Origin: Devosia oryzisoli
GTDB taxonomy: Bacteria; Pseudomonadota; Alphaproteobacteria; Rhizobiales; Devosiaceae
Assembly (NCBI RefSeq): GCF_014837245.1
Contig: NZ_JACYFU010000002.1
Coordinates: 930,001 to 994,000, forward strand
Length of the DNA stretch: 64,000 nt
Direction of reading: 5' to 3'
Below the pieces are notes generated by a model that searched no databases, was not told the origin of the DNA, and saw nothing but the letters and a program-made list of their open reading frames with translations. Both the position numbers and the translations under genes were made by a program. Positions within the stretch are counted from its first letter, which is position 1. Every line of letters starts with the position of its first letter. Shown here one piece after another: positions 10,357-19,646 of the stretch.

Positions 10357-10445
10357 ACTAAGCAGATCGAAGGCACCAGCTATAGCTGCGCCAGCGAGAG
10401 CAACCTCTAGACGGTAAACATCCAGGCCCGAAGGGAACAATTGCT

Positions 10446-11690
10446 GTGCAAGCCCTGAAGTCCATTGCGGCCCGGATCAAACGCGACGATTTCGCCAACG
10501 GCGCAGCTATTCTCATGGCCGGGACGACAATATCCCAAGCTATTGTCGTGCTATGCAGTCCGATCTTGACACGCTTGTATTCGCCTGAAAATTTCGGGCT
10601 GTTGGCGATCTTTGTTTCGGCATGCTCAATATTGGGAGTCATGGCGACAGGACGGTACGAACTGGCCGTCCTGGTTCCCAAAGACGACCGCGACGGCTAC
10701 GCCCTTGTGGTTCTCTCCTGCCTGTTAAGCGTCATATTCTCGACGCTATCGCTGGTCGCACTCTTGTTCGCCGGTGTGCCGCTGGAGTATCTTTGGCTCC
10801 CCGGCGCGATCTTTTTGTCAACTACGATCAACTCGCTCAGTCAGTGGCGCAATCGTCAAGGCGAATTCCGCAATATTGCCACGTTTCGGTTGCTGGCAAG
10901 CAGCACTAATGCTGCGGTCAGCATAGCAGCTGGTTTTGCATTTGCTGAACAAGCTTGGGGTCTCATTGTCGGCTTACTGTTTAGCTACGTTGTCAGTCTG
11001 ACGTTCCTCGTACAGCGCCTCCCCGACATTCGAGCACTGCCGCTGCGGGCAGTAGCTCTCAGATACTCCAGGTTCCCGAAGTACCTAGTCGGAGCACACC
11101 TTATGAACGTGGGCTCGCAGCAGTTGCCACTGCTGCTGCTTGGCCCATTATTCGGGCTCACCGTTGCAGGCCTTTTCATGCTTACCTATAGAGCCATTAG
11201 CTTGCCTTTGCAGATCGTCGCCAGTGCGATTGGCGAAGTGTTCCGCAGCAGGGCGAGCAGAGAATTGCGGGAACTTGGCGAATGCAGAGCCACATATGTT
11301 TCCACTTTTGTCTGGCTTTTCGCTCTGTCCATGCCGACATTCGGCTTGTTCTTTTTGCTCTCCCCGGCCTTGTTTTCATCGATATTCGGAGACGAATGGA
11401 GGTCCTCGGGAGAGATTGCGAGAATATTGACGCCAATGTTTGCAATTCAGTTTGTGGCTTCTCCCTTAAGCAACATGTTCATCATCGCTGAACAGCAACG
11501 CCTGGATCTGTTTTGGCAAATCGGAATGTTCACTTCGGTGTCTCTGTCGTTCGCAATCGGGTTTGTGGCGGACGATTATATGCTAGCACTGATCCTCTAT
11601 AGTGCTGGATACACGATAATGCAGGCCATCAGCCTTTGGCTCACCTATAAATTCTCCAGCGGCTGGCGGGTACAAAATGCAAGTTCGTGA
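10446..11690 (+). CDS. wzx: Polysaccharide flippase (Wzx family)
   Basis: A 414-aa polytopic membrane protein. It opens with FANGAAILMAGTTISQAIVV and LTRLYSPENFGLLAIFVSA, the classic start of Wzx/MATE-type polysaccharide transporters, followed by about twelve hydrophobic helices. It should flip undecaprenyl-linked repeat units across the inner membrane for Wzy-dependent polymerisation. The start is a GTG at 10446 with an AAGGGAA-like ribosome site in front. It lies between the wbp genes and the glycosyltransferases. Confidence 0.82.
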   Translation: MQALKSIAARIKRDDFANGAAILMAGTTISQAIVVLCSPILTRLYSPENFGLLAIFVSACSILGVMATGRYELAVLVPKDDRDGYALVVLSCLLSVIFSTLSLVALLFAGVPLEYLWLPGAIFLSTTINSLSQWRNRQGEFRNIATFRLLASSTNAAVSIAAGFAFAEQAWGLIVGLLFSYVVSLTFLVQRLPDIRALPLRAVALRYSRFPKYLVGAHLMNVGSQQLPLLLLGPLFGLTVAGLFMLTYRAISLPLQIVASAIGEVFRSRASRELRELGECRATYVSTFVWLFALSMPTFGLFFLLSPALFSSIFGDEWRSSGEIARILTPMFAIQFVASPLSNMFIIAEQQRLDLFWQIGMFTSVSLSFAIGFVADDYMLALILYSAGYTIMQAISLWLTYKFSSGWRVQNASS

Positions 11691-11741
11691 TTTCATTCCT
11701 TCCGGGTGCGCGCCACTCGCCCCCGTGTCGTGGTGTCGGCC

Positions 11742-12860
11742 ATGAGATGCCTGCATATCGCAACACTTCATCCGCGGCACGATTCACGTATCCTGACAAA
11801 GGAATGCGTCAGTCTTGCGAGGGCCGGGCATGACGTCACCCTCTTGGTCGGGGACGGGGTCGGCGAAGAGCAGCTTGGCAACGTCAAAATCTTGGACATG
11901 GGCCTTCCGCGCGGGAAGCTAGCAAGCCGGGTAGTGCCGATGTGGCGGGCTATGCGGCACGTGCGCAGAACAACCCCGGACATCGTGCATTTCCACGACC
12001 CGATGTTCCTGCCTTTTGCGATCATGCTGGCGATAATGCGGGTGCGGGTGATCTACGACGTCCATGAGGATTATCCTCGGCAGGTCATGACTTGGCGGTT
12101 CGGCTGGCCGATCCGATACACGGCGAGCGTCGTCTATGGGCTGCTCGAATGGCTGGGTGGCTTCGCCTTTAGCAAGATCGTTGCCGTCACTCCGACCATC
12201 GCCGACAGGTTCCCGCCTGCCAAGACCATTCTGGTGCGAAATTTCCCGCTTCTGGACGAACTGCACGCGCCGGATCCAACGCCAATGGCGGAGCGTCCGG
12301 AGGAGTTCACCTATGTGGGCTCAATTACAGAAGAACGGAACATTTTTGGCATGATCGAAGCAGTGGCCCGCGTTCCGGGACGCCGCGCTAGGTTGCGCCT
12401 GGCGGGAGATTTCTCCTCTGCCGAAATTAAGGAGCAGGCCCAAAAAATGCCTGAATGGGCCAGCGTGACCTTTGAGGGTTGGGCCTCGCGCGCCCAGGTG
12501 GCAGCGATACTAGCGGACGGGCGCGCAGGCCTAGTGGTGCTCAAGCCGGTTCCGCACGAAATGGTTACCCTGCCCATCAAGCTTTTCGAATACATGGCCG
12601 CGGGCATGCCGGTCATCGCGTCCGACTTCCCCCTGTGGCGGGACATTGTCGAGGAAGCACAGTGCGGGGTGCTGGTGGACCCGACCCGGGTCGATGACCT
12701 GGTGCGGGCTATGCAGTCGGTCCTTGAAGATCCAGCAGAGGCGCAGGCGATGGGTGCGCGAGGGCGCAGGGCAGTTGTAGACAAGTACAATTGGGATTTC
12801 GAGGCAGTCAGACTGATCGATTGCTACCGCACCATCGGATCCGCCTCCCGATCCGCCTGA
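11742..12860 (+). CDS. Glycosyltransferase family 4 (copy 1 of a tandem pair)
   Basis: A GT-B-fold glycosyltransferase of 372 aa. The N-terminal acceptor domain has IATLHPRHDSRI and VIYDVHEDYPRQ. The C-terminal donor domain has FTYVGSITEERNI, GLVVLKPVPHEM and KLFEYMAAGMPVIASDF, the GT4 signature with the donor-binding Glu. The ATG at 11742 matches the start of the paralogue at 12960, so an upstream GTG at 11706 is rejected. It probably adds one residue of the O-unit on the cytoplasmic face of the inner membrane. The downstream neighbour is a close paralogue, most alike in the donor half. Confidence 0.82.
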   Translation: MRCLHIATLHPRHDSRILTKECVSLARAGHDVTLLVGDGVGEEQLGNVKILDMGLPRGKLASRVVPMWRAMRHVRRTTPDIVHFHDPMFLPFAIMLAIMRVRVIYDVHEDYPRQVMTWRFGWPIRYTASVVYGLLEWLGGFAFSKIVAVTPTIADRFPPAKTILVRNFPLLDELHAPDPTPMAERPEEFTYVGSITEERNIFGMIEAVARVPGRRARLRLAGDFSSAEIKEQAQKMPEWASVTFEGWASRAQVAAILADGRAGLVVLKPVPHEMVTLPIKLFEYMAAGMPVIASDFPLWRDIVEEAQCGVLVDPTRVDDLVRAMQSVLEDPAEAQAMGARGRRAVVDKYNWDFEAVRLIDCYRTIGSASRSA

Positions 12861-12959
12861 AATGCGACCACTAATATCTAGCGCGCCCGGTAAACTCATG
12901 TCCTACAAATCTCTCTTAGGATCGCAACAGACCGACACGCACACCCTAGCGGCACCATC

Positions 12960-14117
12960 ATGATCATTCATTTTACCACCGTGCATCCGCGCGACGACTC
13001 GCGCATTCGATCCAAGCAGGTCGACACCCTGGCCAGGACTTTGTCCGAAGAGGTCGCCCTTTATGTACAGGACGGCCTTGGGGACGAAATAGACAGCAAG
13101 TCAGGTTACCGGATCGTCGACACCGGGCCTAAGCTCAGTCGTATACCGCGTCTCACCAAGGGGGGATGGCGTATGATGTCGGCGATCAGGCGTGCCAAGC
13201 CTACGGTCGCCCATTTCCACGACCCCGAACTGTTGCCTTGGGCGCTGCTTCTGCGATTGTGGGGCATCAAGGTCGTCTACGACGTTCACGAGGACGTGCC
13301 CCAGCAGGTGTCCCGCAATCCAGTTCTCCCCGGATGGGCGAAGGCGGTGCTGCCGCCTTTCGTCACACTGGTGGAATGGATCGGCGCCCGGCTCATCAAC
13401 GGCATAGTCGCGACATCGCCGACCATTGCGAACCGGTTTCCGGCACACAAGACAGTGCTTGTACGCAACTTTCCACTGCTCGACGAACTGCACGCGCCGG
13501 CGCCTACGCCGATGGCGGAACGCGCGCCGGAATTCACCTATATCGGTTCGATCTCGGAAGACCGAAACATCTACCGCATGATGGAAGCGGTGGCGCTGGT
13601 TCCCGGCGGTCAGACCAGGCTACGACTAGCTGGTGGCTTCGCCTCGGCCGAGACCCAGCGCCGGGCGGAGCAGATGCCCGAATGGTCCAGCGTCAGGTTC
13701 GAGGGATGGGTGTCTCGTGAAGGCGTCGCAAATATCCTCGCGGACGGGCGAGCAGGGCTTGTGGTGCTCAAGCCAGTGCCTCACGAGATGCTGACCTTGC
13801 CCATCAAGCTCTTCGAGTATATGGCGGCGGGTATGCCGGTGATTTCCTCCGATTTTCCGATGTGGCGCGAGATCGTCGACGAAGCCCAGTGCGGATTGCT
13901 GATCGACCCGCTGCGGTCCGAAGAACTTGTGCGGGCCATGCAGGCGATCCTCGACGATCCAGCTGAAGCTCAGGCCATGGGCGTACGGGGGCGAAAGGCA
14001 GTCGTCGAAAAGTACAACTGGGATCGCGAAGCGCAGACCTTGCTGAAACTCTATCAGGAGCGTCTGGGAGTTGCTATACGGTCGAATTCGTCGGAATCGG
14101 CAGCAATTTCTCCGTAA
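12960..14117 (+). CDS. Glycosyltransferase family 4 (copy 2 of a tandem pair)
   Basis: A 385-aa GT4 enzyme aligning end to end with its upstream neighbour. It starts MIIHFTTVHPRDDSRI and has VVYDVHEDVPQQ, RNFPLLDELHAPAPTPMAER, ILADGRAGLVVLKPVPHEM and LFEYMAAGMPVISSDFPMW. The donor halves share long identical runs while the acceptor halves are clearly more diverged, which fits the same donor sugar being added to different acceptors. A 99-bp spacer separates the two genes. Cytoplasmic or membrane-peripheral, acting on the lipid-linked O-unit. Confidence 0.82.
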   Translation: MIIHFTTVHPRDDSRIRSKQVDTLARTLSEEVALYVQDGLGDEIDSKSGYRIVDTGPKLSRIPRLTKGGWRMMSAIRRAKPTVAHFHDPELLPWALLLRLWGIKVVYDVHEDVPQQVSRNPVLPGWAKAVLPPFVTLVEWIGARLINGIVATSPTIANRFPAHKTVLVRNFPLLDELHAPAPTPMAERAPEFTYIGSISEDRNIYRMMEAVALVPGGQTRLRLAGGFASAETQRRAEQMPEWSSVRFEGWVSREGVANILADGRAGLVVLKPVPHEMLTLPIKLFEYMAAGMPVISSDFPMWREIVDEAQCGLLIDPLRSEELVRAMQAILDDPAEAQAMGVRGRKAVVEKYNWDREAQTLLKLYQERLGVAIRSNSSESAAISP

Positions 14118-14197
14118 GCGGGCGCTGAAATTTTCTGGTCAGAGGTTCAGCCAATTCGGCATTGCGACAGACATAGAAGCAAAGAAGTAAACTATCC

Positions 14198-16012
14198 ATG
14201 TGCGGCATTTTTGGCATCATTTCATCGTCGGCGTTCCCAAAGACCGACTTGCTGGCACTGGCCACTTTTGCCCAGCAGCGCGGCCGCGACTCAAGCGGGC
14301 TGATGATTTTCCAGAATGGTAGCTACCATATTCGGCGCGCGGACTATCCGATCGTCAAGCTGCTGCCGGAAGCGAAGATAGACAGCCCGTCCCTAGTGAT
14401 TGGACACAGTCGCCTGATCACTAATGGCCTCAATGACAATCAGCCCGTTCTTCGCGAAGGGATCTGCGTTCTGCATAACGGCATTATAGTGAACCACGGG
14501 GAAATTTGGGACAAGATCGGCAAGACCCCCACGCTGCAGATCGACACCGAGGTGATCCCGGCCATTGCCGCGGCGACGCTGGAATCGGGCGGCAGCGTGA
14601 TGGACATTCCCGCGCGCGTTCTCGAACTGTGCCGGGGCGTGGTGGCCTGCGCGATGGTGATCCCGCATCTGGGCAAGCTCATCCTCTTTTCCAACAATGG
14701 CAGCTTGTATGTCGCCTCCAAGAATGGCGCGACCTATTTCTCCTCGGAAAGCTATCCTCTGCAAATGATAGATGCCGGCGAAATCCGACAGATCAAAGAC
14801 GACATTGTCGTTCTGGACGTGGCTGTCTCGGACGCTGAGATTGCAGTAGCTGACAAGGTCGAGCGCAGGATCGACCTCATCCCCGCCTTCACGCATTCGG
14901 CTGCCGAAGAAAGCATGCTGGTTTATCCCAAGCACGATCTTCGCCGCTGCACGAAGTGCATTCTCCCGGAGACGATGCCCTTTATCGCCTTCGACGAAGA
15001 CGGCGTCTGCAACTATTGCAAGAACTACAAATCACGGAACAAGGCCAAGCCGCGCGAGGAGATCTTCGCGCTTGTCGAACCCTTCCGCCGCAAGTCGGGC
15101 AATGATTGCATCGTTCCCTTCTCGGGAGGGCGCGACAGTTGCTATGGCCTGCACCTGATCGTCAAGGAACTGGGCATGAGTCCGGTGACCTACACATATG
15201 ACTGGGGCATGGTGACGGACCTCGGGCGGCGCAACATCAGCCGCATGTCTGCAGAACTCGGCGTAGAAAACATCATTGTAGCGGCCGACATCACCAAAAA
15301 ACGCGACAACATCAAGAAGAACTTGAAGGCCTGGTTGAAGTCGCCGCATCTGGGGATGATCAGCATTCTAACTGCTGGTGACAAGCACTTCTTCCGCTAT
15401 GTCGAGACCATCAAGAAACAGACCGGCATCAGCCTGAACCTTTGGGGGATCAACCCGCTCGAGGTGACGCATTTCAAGGCCGGCTTTCTCGGTGTTCCGC
15501 CGGATTTTGCCGAAGAACGCGTCTATCAGAGCGGCGCAATGAAGCAGATCCGCTATCAGACCCTGCGGCTTGGCGCGATGCTGCAGAGCCCGGGATATTT
15601 CAACAGTTCGCTGTGGGACACGCTTTCGGGCGAATACTACCGGAGCTTCTCCAAGAAGTCGGACTATTTTCACGTATTCGACTACTGGACCTGGGAAGAG
15701 CACACCGTCGACGAGTGCCTGAAGCAATATGACTGGGAACTGGCGCCGGATACGAACACGACTTGGCGGATCGGCGACGGCACAGCGGCCTTCTACAATT
15801 ATATTTACTACACCGTTGCCGGCTTTACCGAACACGACACGTTTCGCTCCAACCAGATACGCGAAGGACAGCTGACCCGCGAGGAAGCCATTTTGCTCGT
15901 GGAGGACGAGAACCGTCCGCGGTATACGAACATCAGGTGGTATCTGGATGCTGTCGGGCTGGACTTCTCGGAAACCATTCGAGTCGTAAACGATATTCCG
16001 CGTCTGCACTGA
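14198..16012 (+). CDS. Fusion of class II glutaminase and N-acetyl-sugar amidotransferase (WbpG/PseA-like)
   Basis: A 604-aa two-domain enzyme. Residues 1 to about 230 are an Ntn-type class II glutamine amidotransferase: MCGIFGIIS with catalytic Cys2, QQRGRDSSG, and GHSRLITNG. A Cys-pair segment follows at about 250-275 (CTKCILPETMPF, CNYC). Then comes an ATP-pyrophosphatase domain with the PP-loop SGGRDS at about 309-314 and the WbpG-type stretch WGINPLEVTHFKAGF. WbpG/PseA enzymes convert an acetamido (or carboxyl) group to an amidine or amide with ammonia and ATP. In Pseudomonas, HisH/HisF-like partners supply the ammonia; here the glutaminase seems to be built in. The likely substrate is the GlcNAc3NAcA-type uronate from this locus. 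Confidence 0.78.
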   Translation: MCGIFGIISSSAFPKTDLLALATFAQQRGRDSSGLMIFQNGSYHIRRADYPIVKLLPEAKIDSPSLVIGHSRLITNGLNDNQPVLREGICVLHNGIIVNHGEIWDKIGKTPTLQIDTEVIPAIAAATLESGGSVMDIPARVLELCRGVVACAMVIPHLGKLILFSNNGSLYVASKNGATYFSSESYPLQMIDAGEIRQIKDDIVVLDVAVSDAEIAVADKVERRIDLIPAFTHSAAEESMLVYPKHDLRRCTKCILPETMPFIAFDEDGVCNYCKNYKSRNKAKPREEIFALVEPFRRKSGNDCIVPFSGGRDSCYGLHLIVKELGMSPVTYTYDWGMVTDLGRRNISRMSAELGVENIIVAADITKKRDNIKKNLKAWLKSPHLGMISILTAGDKHFFRYVETIKKQTGISLNLWGINPLEVTHFKAGFLGVPPDFAEERVYQSGAMKQIRYQTLRLGAMLQSPGYFNSSLWDTLSGEYYRSFSKKSDYFHVFDYWTWEEHTVDECLKQYDWELAPDTNTTWRIGDGTAAFYNYIYYTVAGFTEHDTFRSNQIREGQLTREEAILLVEDENRPRYTNIRWYLDAVGLDFSETIRVVNDIPRLH

Positions 16013-16019
16013 CACCGTT

Positions 16020-17255
16020 TTGGCCTGCGTGTGGTACATATCCAAGTATTTGTCCTTCCCCAGGCAGGGTCGGGTCGGTTTGCGCGGATTCATGCTGCTG
16101 CGCGAAATGGTGAGGCAAGGCCATGAGTGCCTGGCCATCACTTCGGATTCCAACCACCTGATTGAGCCACCGGTTTTTTCGGGGGACACTCTGGACGAGA
16201 CGATGGAGGGGGTGAATATCAGGTGGATCAAGACCCGCGATTATCTCGGCGCTAAGTCGCTGGGACGCATACTTAGCTGGTTCGATTTCGAGTGGCGGTT
16301 CTGGCGCATGCGCAAGGAGAGTCTCGCGACGCCGGACGCGGTTATCGTATCCAGCCTGTCGCTGCTGACAATCTTCAATGGCCTGCTGCTCCGCAGACGG
16401 TACAAATGCCGACTGATTTTCGAGGTGCGCGACATTTGGCCACTCACCATCGTGGCAGAGGGCGGCTTCAGCCCCTTCAACCCCTTCGTGATAGCTCTCG
16501 GCATGGTCGAAAAGCTGGCCTATCGGACCAGCGACGCCATTGTCGGGACTATGCCCAACCTTAGTCAACATGTCGAAGAAGTGTCCGGTTCGCGCAAGCC
16601 CGTCTTTTGCATACCAATGGGCATCGATCCGGCGGCATTGGCGGAGCCCCGGCCATTGCCAGACGATTACGTCGCCGAAAACATCCCGCAGGGCAAGTTT
16701 ACCGTCTGCCATGCAGGGACGATCGGCATAACGAACGCGCTCGATACGCTTTTCGAGTGTGCCGCAGCCATGCAGGATAGGCCCGATATCCATTTTCTCG
16801 TCGTTGGCGACGGAGACCTCAAGGAGCATTTCCGCGCCCGCTATGGCCACCTGCCCAATGTTGGGTTTGCCCCTGCCGTACCCAAGGACATGGTCCAGTC
16901 CGTATTGCAGCGCTGCGATCTCGCCTATTTCTCCACCCATCCTTCCGCAGTTTGGAAGTTCGGTCAGTCATTGAACAAGGTTGTGGACTACATGCTTGCC
17001 GGCAAGCCGGTGGTCGCGTCCTACTCCGGCTATCCTTCGATGATCGATGAAGCGGGCAGCGGCGTGTTCGTCCCCGCCGGCGACGTCGCCGCACTGAGGG
17101 CGGAGATCGAGCGCATGGCGGCGCTGCCGCACGAACAGCGAACAGCCATGGGCGAGGCCGGGCGACGCTGGATCGTCGAGAATCGCTCCTATGCCACGCT
17201 TGCGGCGGACTATCTCGCCATTGCGATGGGCCATGCGCGCAGGCGGAACGCATGA
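16020..17255 (+). CDS. Glycosyltransferase family 4 (WbuB-like)
   Basis: A GT-B enzyme of about 411 aa: YISKYLSFPRQGRVGLRGFM with the loop that positions the acceptor, IFEVRDIWPLTIVAEGGF (the RDxWP element of WbuB-type transferases), FTVCHAGTIGITNALDTL, and a C-terminal donor site around NKVVDYMLAGKPVVASYSG. The start is uncertain: a TTG at 16020 and a GTG at 16029 are both possible, neither with a clear ribosome site, 7 bp after the amidotransferase stop. It overlaps the next gene by 4 bp. WbuB-type enzymes often add the second sugar next to a PglC/WcaJ-type initiating transferase, which is exactly the downstream gene. Confidence 0.78.
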   Translation: MACVWYISKYLSFPRQGRVGLRGFMLLREMVRQGHECLAITSDSNHLIEPPVFSGDTLDETMEGVNIRWIKTRDYLGAKSLGRILSWFDFEWRFWRMRKESLATPDAVIVSSLSLLTIFNGLLLRRRYKCRLIFEVRDIWPLTIVAEGGFSPFNPFVIALGMVEKLAYRTSDAIVGTMPNLSQHVEEVSGSRKPVFCIPMGIDPAALAEPRPLPDDYVAENIPQGKFTVCHAGTIGITNALDTLFECAAAMQDRPDIHFLVVGDGDLKEHFRARYGHLPNVGFAPAVPKDMVQSVLQRCDLAYFSTHPSAVWKFGQSLNKVVDYMLAGKPVVASYSGYPSMIDEAGSGVFVPAGDVAALRAEIERMAALPHEQRTAMGEAGRRWIVENRSYATLAADYLAIAMGHARRRNA

Positions 17256-17845
17256 ACAAGCGCTTCCTGGACATGGTGCTTTCGGGCCTGTCGCTGGTCC
17301 TGCTCTCCCCGATCTTGCTGGTGCTCGCGATCATGATCAGGATCAAGCTGGGGTCACCGGTGCTGTTCGCCCAAACGCGGCCGGGACTGCACGGCAAACC
17401 GTTCCGTATGTTCAAGTTCCGGACGATGACCGATGCGCGCGATCCGGCGGGAAACCTGTTGCCCGATGCGGACAGGCTGCCTCGGTTCGGCAGGGTTCTG
17501 CGCTCGACCAGCCTCGATGAGCTTCCGGAATTGTGGAACGTCCTCATGGGCGAGATGAGCCTCGTCGGCCCTCGGCCCTTGCTGATGGAATACCTGCCGC
17601 TATATTCGGCTCGCCAGGCCCGACGGCACAATGTTCGTCCAGGCATAACCGGCTGGGCCCAAGTTAATGGACGAAACGCCATCAGCTGGCGCGAGAAGTT
17701 CGAGCTCGACGTCTGGTATGTTGAGAACCAGTCGCTCGCCCTCGACGCAAAGATCATTTTTCTGACACTTGCCAAGGTGATCCGGCGCGACGGGGTGACG
17801 GCAGACAATTTGGCGACGGTCAAGCGATTTGAAGGTAACCCATGA
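17252..17845 (+). CDS. pglC: Initiating sugar-phosphate transferase (PglC-like)
   Basis: A 197-aa monotopic phosphoglycosyltransferase. A single N-terminal membrane segment (VLSGLSLVLLSPILLVLAIM) is followed by PGLHGKPFRMFKFRTM, then the catalytic region LDELPELWNVLMGEMSLVGPRP with the Asp-Glu pair, and RPGITGWAQVNGRN. The short form without extra N-terminal helices is the PglC/WecP-like minimal type. It moves a sugar-1-phosphate onto undecaprenyl phosphate, starting the O-unit. Coupled by overlaps to its neighbours; with pglD-, pglE- and pglF-like genes, the sugar is probably di-N-acetylbacillosamine or a related trideoxy sugar. Confidence 0.85.
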   Translation: MNKRFLDMVLSGLSLVLLSPILLVLAIMIRIKLGSPVLFAQTRPGLHGKPFRMFKFRTMTDARDPAGNLLPDADRLPRFGRVLRSTSLDELPELWNVLMGEMSLVGPRPLLMEYLPLYSARQARRHNVRPGITGWAQVNGRNAISWREKFELDVWYVENQSLALDAKIIFLTLAKVIRRDGVTADNLATVKRFEGNP

Positions 17846-18459
17846 AGCATCTGGCCATTCTCGGGGCGGGCGGCCATGGCCGGGTCGTGGCGGAGAGCGC
17901 CGCGGCCACAGGTTGGCGCATCAGTTTCTTCGATGATGCGCGGACCGGCCGGGTCGATGGGCACCTTGTCGCGGGCTCGGCATCCGACCTCAAGGGCGCC
18001 GCGACCGGCTATGACGGCATCTTGGTGGCGATCGGCACCAACCGGACGCGCCTCAACTGGATCAAATGTTTGCGCTCGTCAGGAGCGACCATTGTCACGG
18101 TCATCGATCCTTCCAGCAAGGTGAGCGCCTCGGCGGTTGTCGGCGCGGGGACATACTTAGCCAGCGGCAGCATGGTGGGCACAGGCGCCCGCCTCGGGGA
18201 AGGCTGTATTGTCAACACCGCGGCGACCGTCGATCATGACTGCGACCTGGCCGACGGCGTTCACCTCTCGCCCGGAGTGCATCTGTCCGGCAACGTCACA
18301 ATCGGGGAGGCCAGCTGGCTTGGAACGGGCTGCTCAGTGCGCAATGACATTGTCATAGGCCGTGACGTCGTGGCAGGCGTGGGCAGCGCCATAGTGAGCG
18401 ATGTCGCAAATGACCAGACGGTCGTTGGTGTACCGGCCCGGCCAATGGGGAGACTATAG
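17842..18459 (+). CDS. pglD: Sugar O/N-acyltransferase (PglD/NeuD family)
   Basis: A 205-aa protein with an N-terminal Rossmann-like UDP-sugar domain (LAILGAGGHGRVVAESAAAT) and a C-terminal left-handed beta-helix (GTGARLGEGCIVNTAATVDH, then VHLSGNVTIGEASWLGTG). The His in ATVDHDC is the catalytic base of PglD-type enzymes. It should acetylate the 4-amino group of UDP-4-amino-4,6-dideoxy-GlcNAc. Its ATG overlaps the pglC stop (ATGA) and its stop overlaps the GTG of the aminotransferase, so the three genes are read as a unit. Confidence 0.83.
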   Translation: MKHLAILGAGGHGRVVAESAAATGWRISFFDDARTGRVDGHLVAGSASDLKGAATGYDGILVAIGTNRTRLNWIKCLRSSGATIVTVIDPSSKVSASAVVGAGTYLASGSMVGTGARLGEGCIVNTAATVDHDCDLADGVHLSPGVHLSGNVTIGEASWLGTGCSVRNDIVIGRDVVAGVGSAIVSDVANDQTVVGVPARPMGRL

Positions 18460-19646
18460 TGCTCAGTACCCCCTTCTCTCCTTGGCCGAGTTATACGCCC
18501 GAGGAGATTAACGCAGTTTCCGAGGTTCTGGCCTCGAACCGCGTCAACTACTGGACCGGCGATGTCTGCCGGCGTTTCGAACGGGCTTTCGCCGACTATG
18601 TCGGCTCACGCCATGCCGTTGCTCTGGCCAATGGCACGCTGGCGCTGGATGTGGCGCTTAAGGCGCTCGGCATAGGGCCAGGCGATGAAGTCGTCGTCAC
18701 GCCGCGTACCTTCATGGCCTCGGCCTCAACGGTCGTCACGGCAGGGGCCAGTCCCGTATTCTGTGACGTGGATCGCGACACCCAGAATATCACGGCAGAA
18801 ACCATCGCGCGGGTCCTGTCGCCTCGCACCAGGGCGATCATTCCCGTGCACCTGGCCGGCATGCCGTGCGACATGGACCCGATTATGAGCTTGGCCCGTG
18901 AGCATGGCTTGGCCGTGATCGAAGACTGTGCCCAAGCTCATGGAGCAACCTACAAGGGCCGCAGCGTCGGCACGATCGGGCATGTCGGCGCGTGGTCATT
19001 CTGCCAGGACAAGATCATGACCACCGGCGGCGAAGGAGGGATGGTCACCACCGACGACGAAAAGCTCTGGTCGGCGATGTGGTCGTACAAGGACCATGGC
19101 AAGAGCTGGGAAGCGGTCCACGAACGTCGCCACCCGCCAGGTCCGCGTCTAGTGCATGACAGCTTCGGGACCAATTGGCGCATGCTCGAGATGCAGGCCG
19201 CGATTGGTCTGGTCCAACTCGAGCGCATGCCGGAATGGACGGCGAGACGGACACAGATCGCTGACAGCATCGGCCAGCGACTGCTTCGCTACCGCCTCAT
19301 CCGGCTCCCCGAAGTGCCAAGGTTTGCGCGCCATGCTTACTACAGGCTCTATGCGTTCATCCGCCCCGAGCACCTTGCGGAGGGCTGGAGCCGGGACCGC
19401 GTAATCGATGAGATCGTCGCTCGGGGGGTGCCCTGCATGCACGGTTCGCAATCGGAGGTCTATCTTGAACGTGCCTTTGAGCAGACGCCCTGGCGCCCCA
19501 CTGCGCGACTTCCGGTCGCGCGCGAACTGGGAGAGACCGGCATGGCCTTTTTTACCCATCCCACAATCACTGACGCTGAGATCGCCAAAACCTGCGACGT
19601 GATCGACGAAGTGATGTCCCTTGCCAGCGCTCCCCGCGGCTGCTAA
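18459..19646 (+). CDS. pglE: DegT-family aminotransferase (PglE-like)
   Basis: A 395-aa PLP enzyme starting at a GTG that overlaps the previous stop. It has ALANGTLALDVALKALGIG, the PLP-binding EDCAQAHGATYKG, and the Lys loop SFCQDKIMTTGGEGGMVTT. In a pgl-type set it would aminate C4 of the 4-keto-6-deoxy sugar produced by the dehydratase encoded opposite. It converges with that gene, the two stop codons overlapping by 4 bp. The exact product (bacillosamine-type or another 4-amino sugar) cannot be settled from sequence alone. Confidence 0.8.
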   Translation: MLSTPFSPWPSYTPEEINAVSEVLASNRVNYWTGDVCRRFERAFADYVGSRHAVALANGTLALDVALKALGIGPGDEVVVTPRTFMASASTVVTAGASPVFCDVDRDTQNITAETIARVLSPRTRAIIPVHLAGMPCDMDPIMSLAREHGLAVIEDCAQAHGATYKGRSVGTIGHVGAWSFCQDKIMTTGGEGGMVTTDDEKLWSAMWSYKDHGKSWEAVHERRHPPGPRLVHDSFGTNWRMLEMQAAIGLVQLERMPEWTARRTQIADSIGQRLLRYRLIRLPEVPRFARHAYYRLYAFIRPEHLAEGWSRDRVIDEIVARGVPCMHGSQSEVYLERAFEQTPWRPTARLPVARELGETGMAFFTHPTITDAEIAKTCDVIDEVMSLASAPRGC

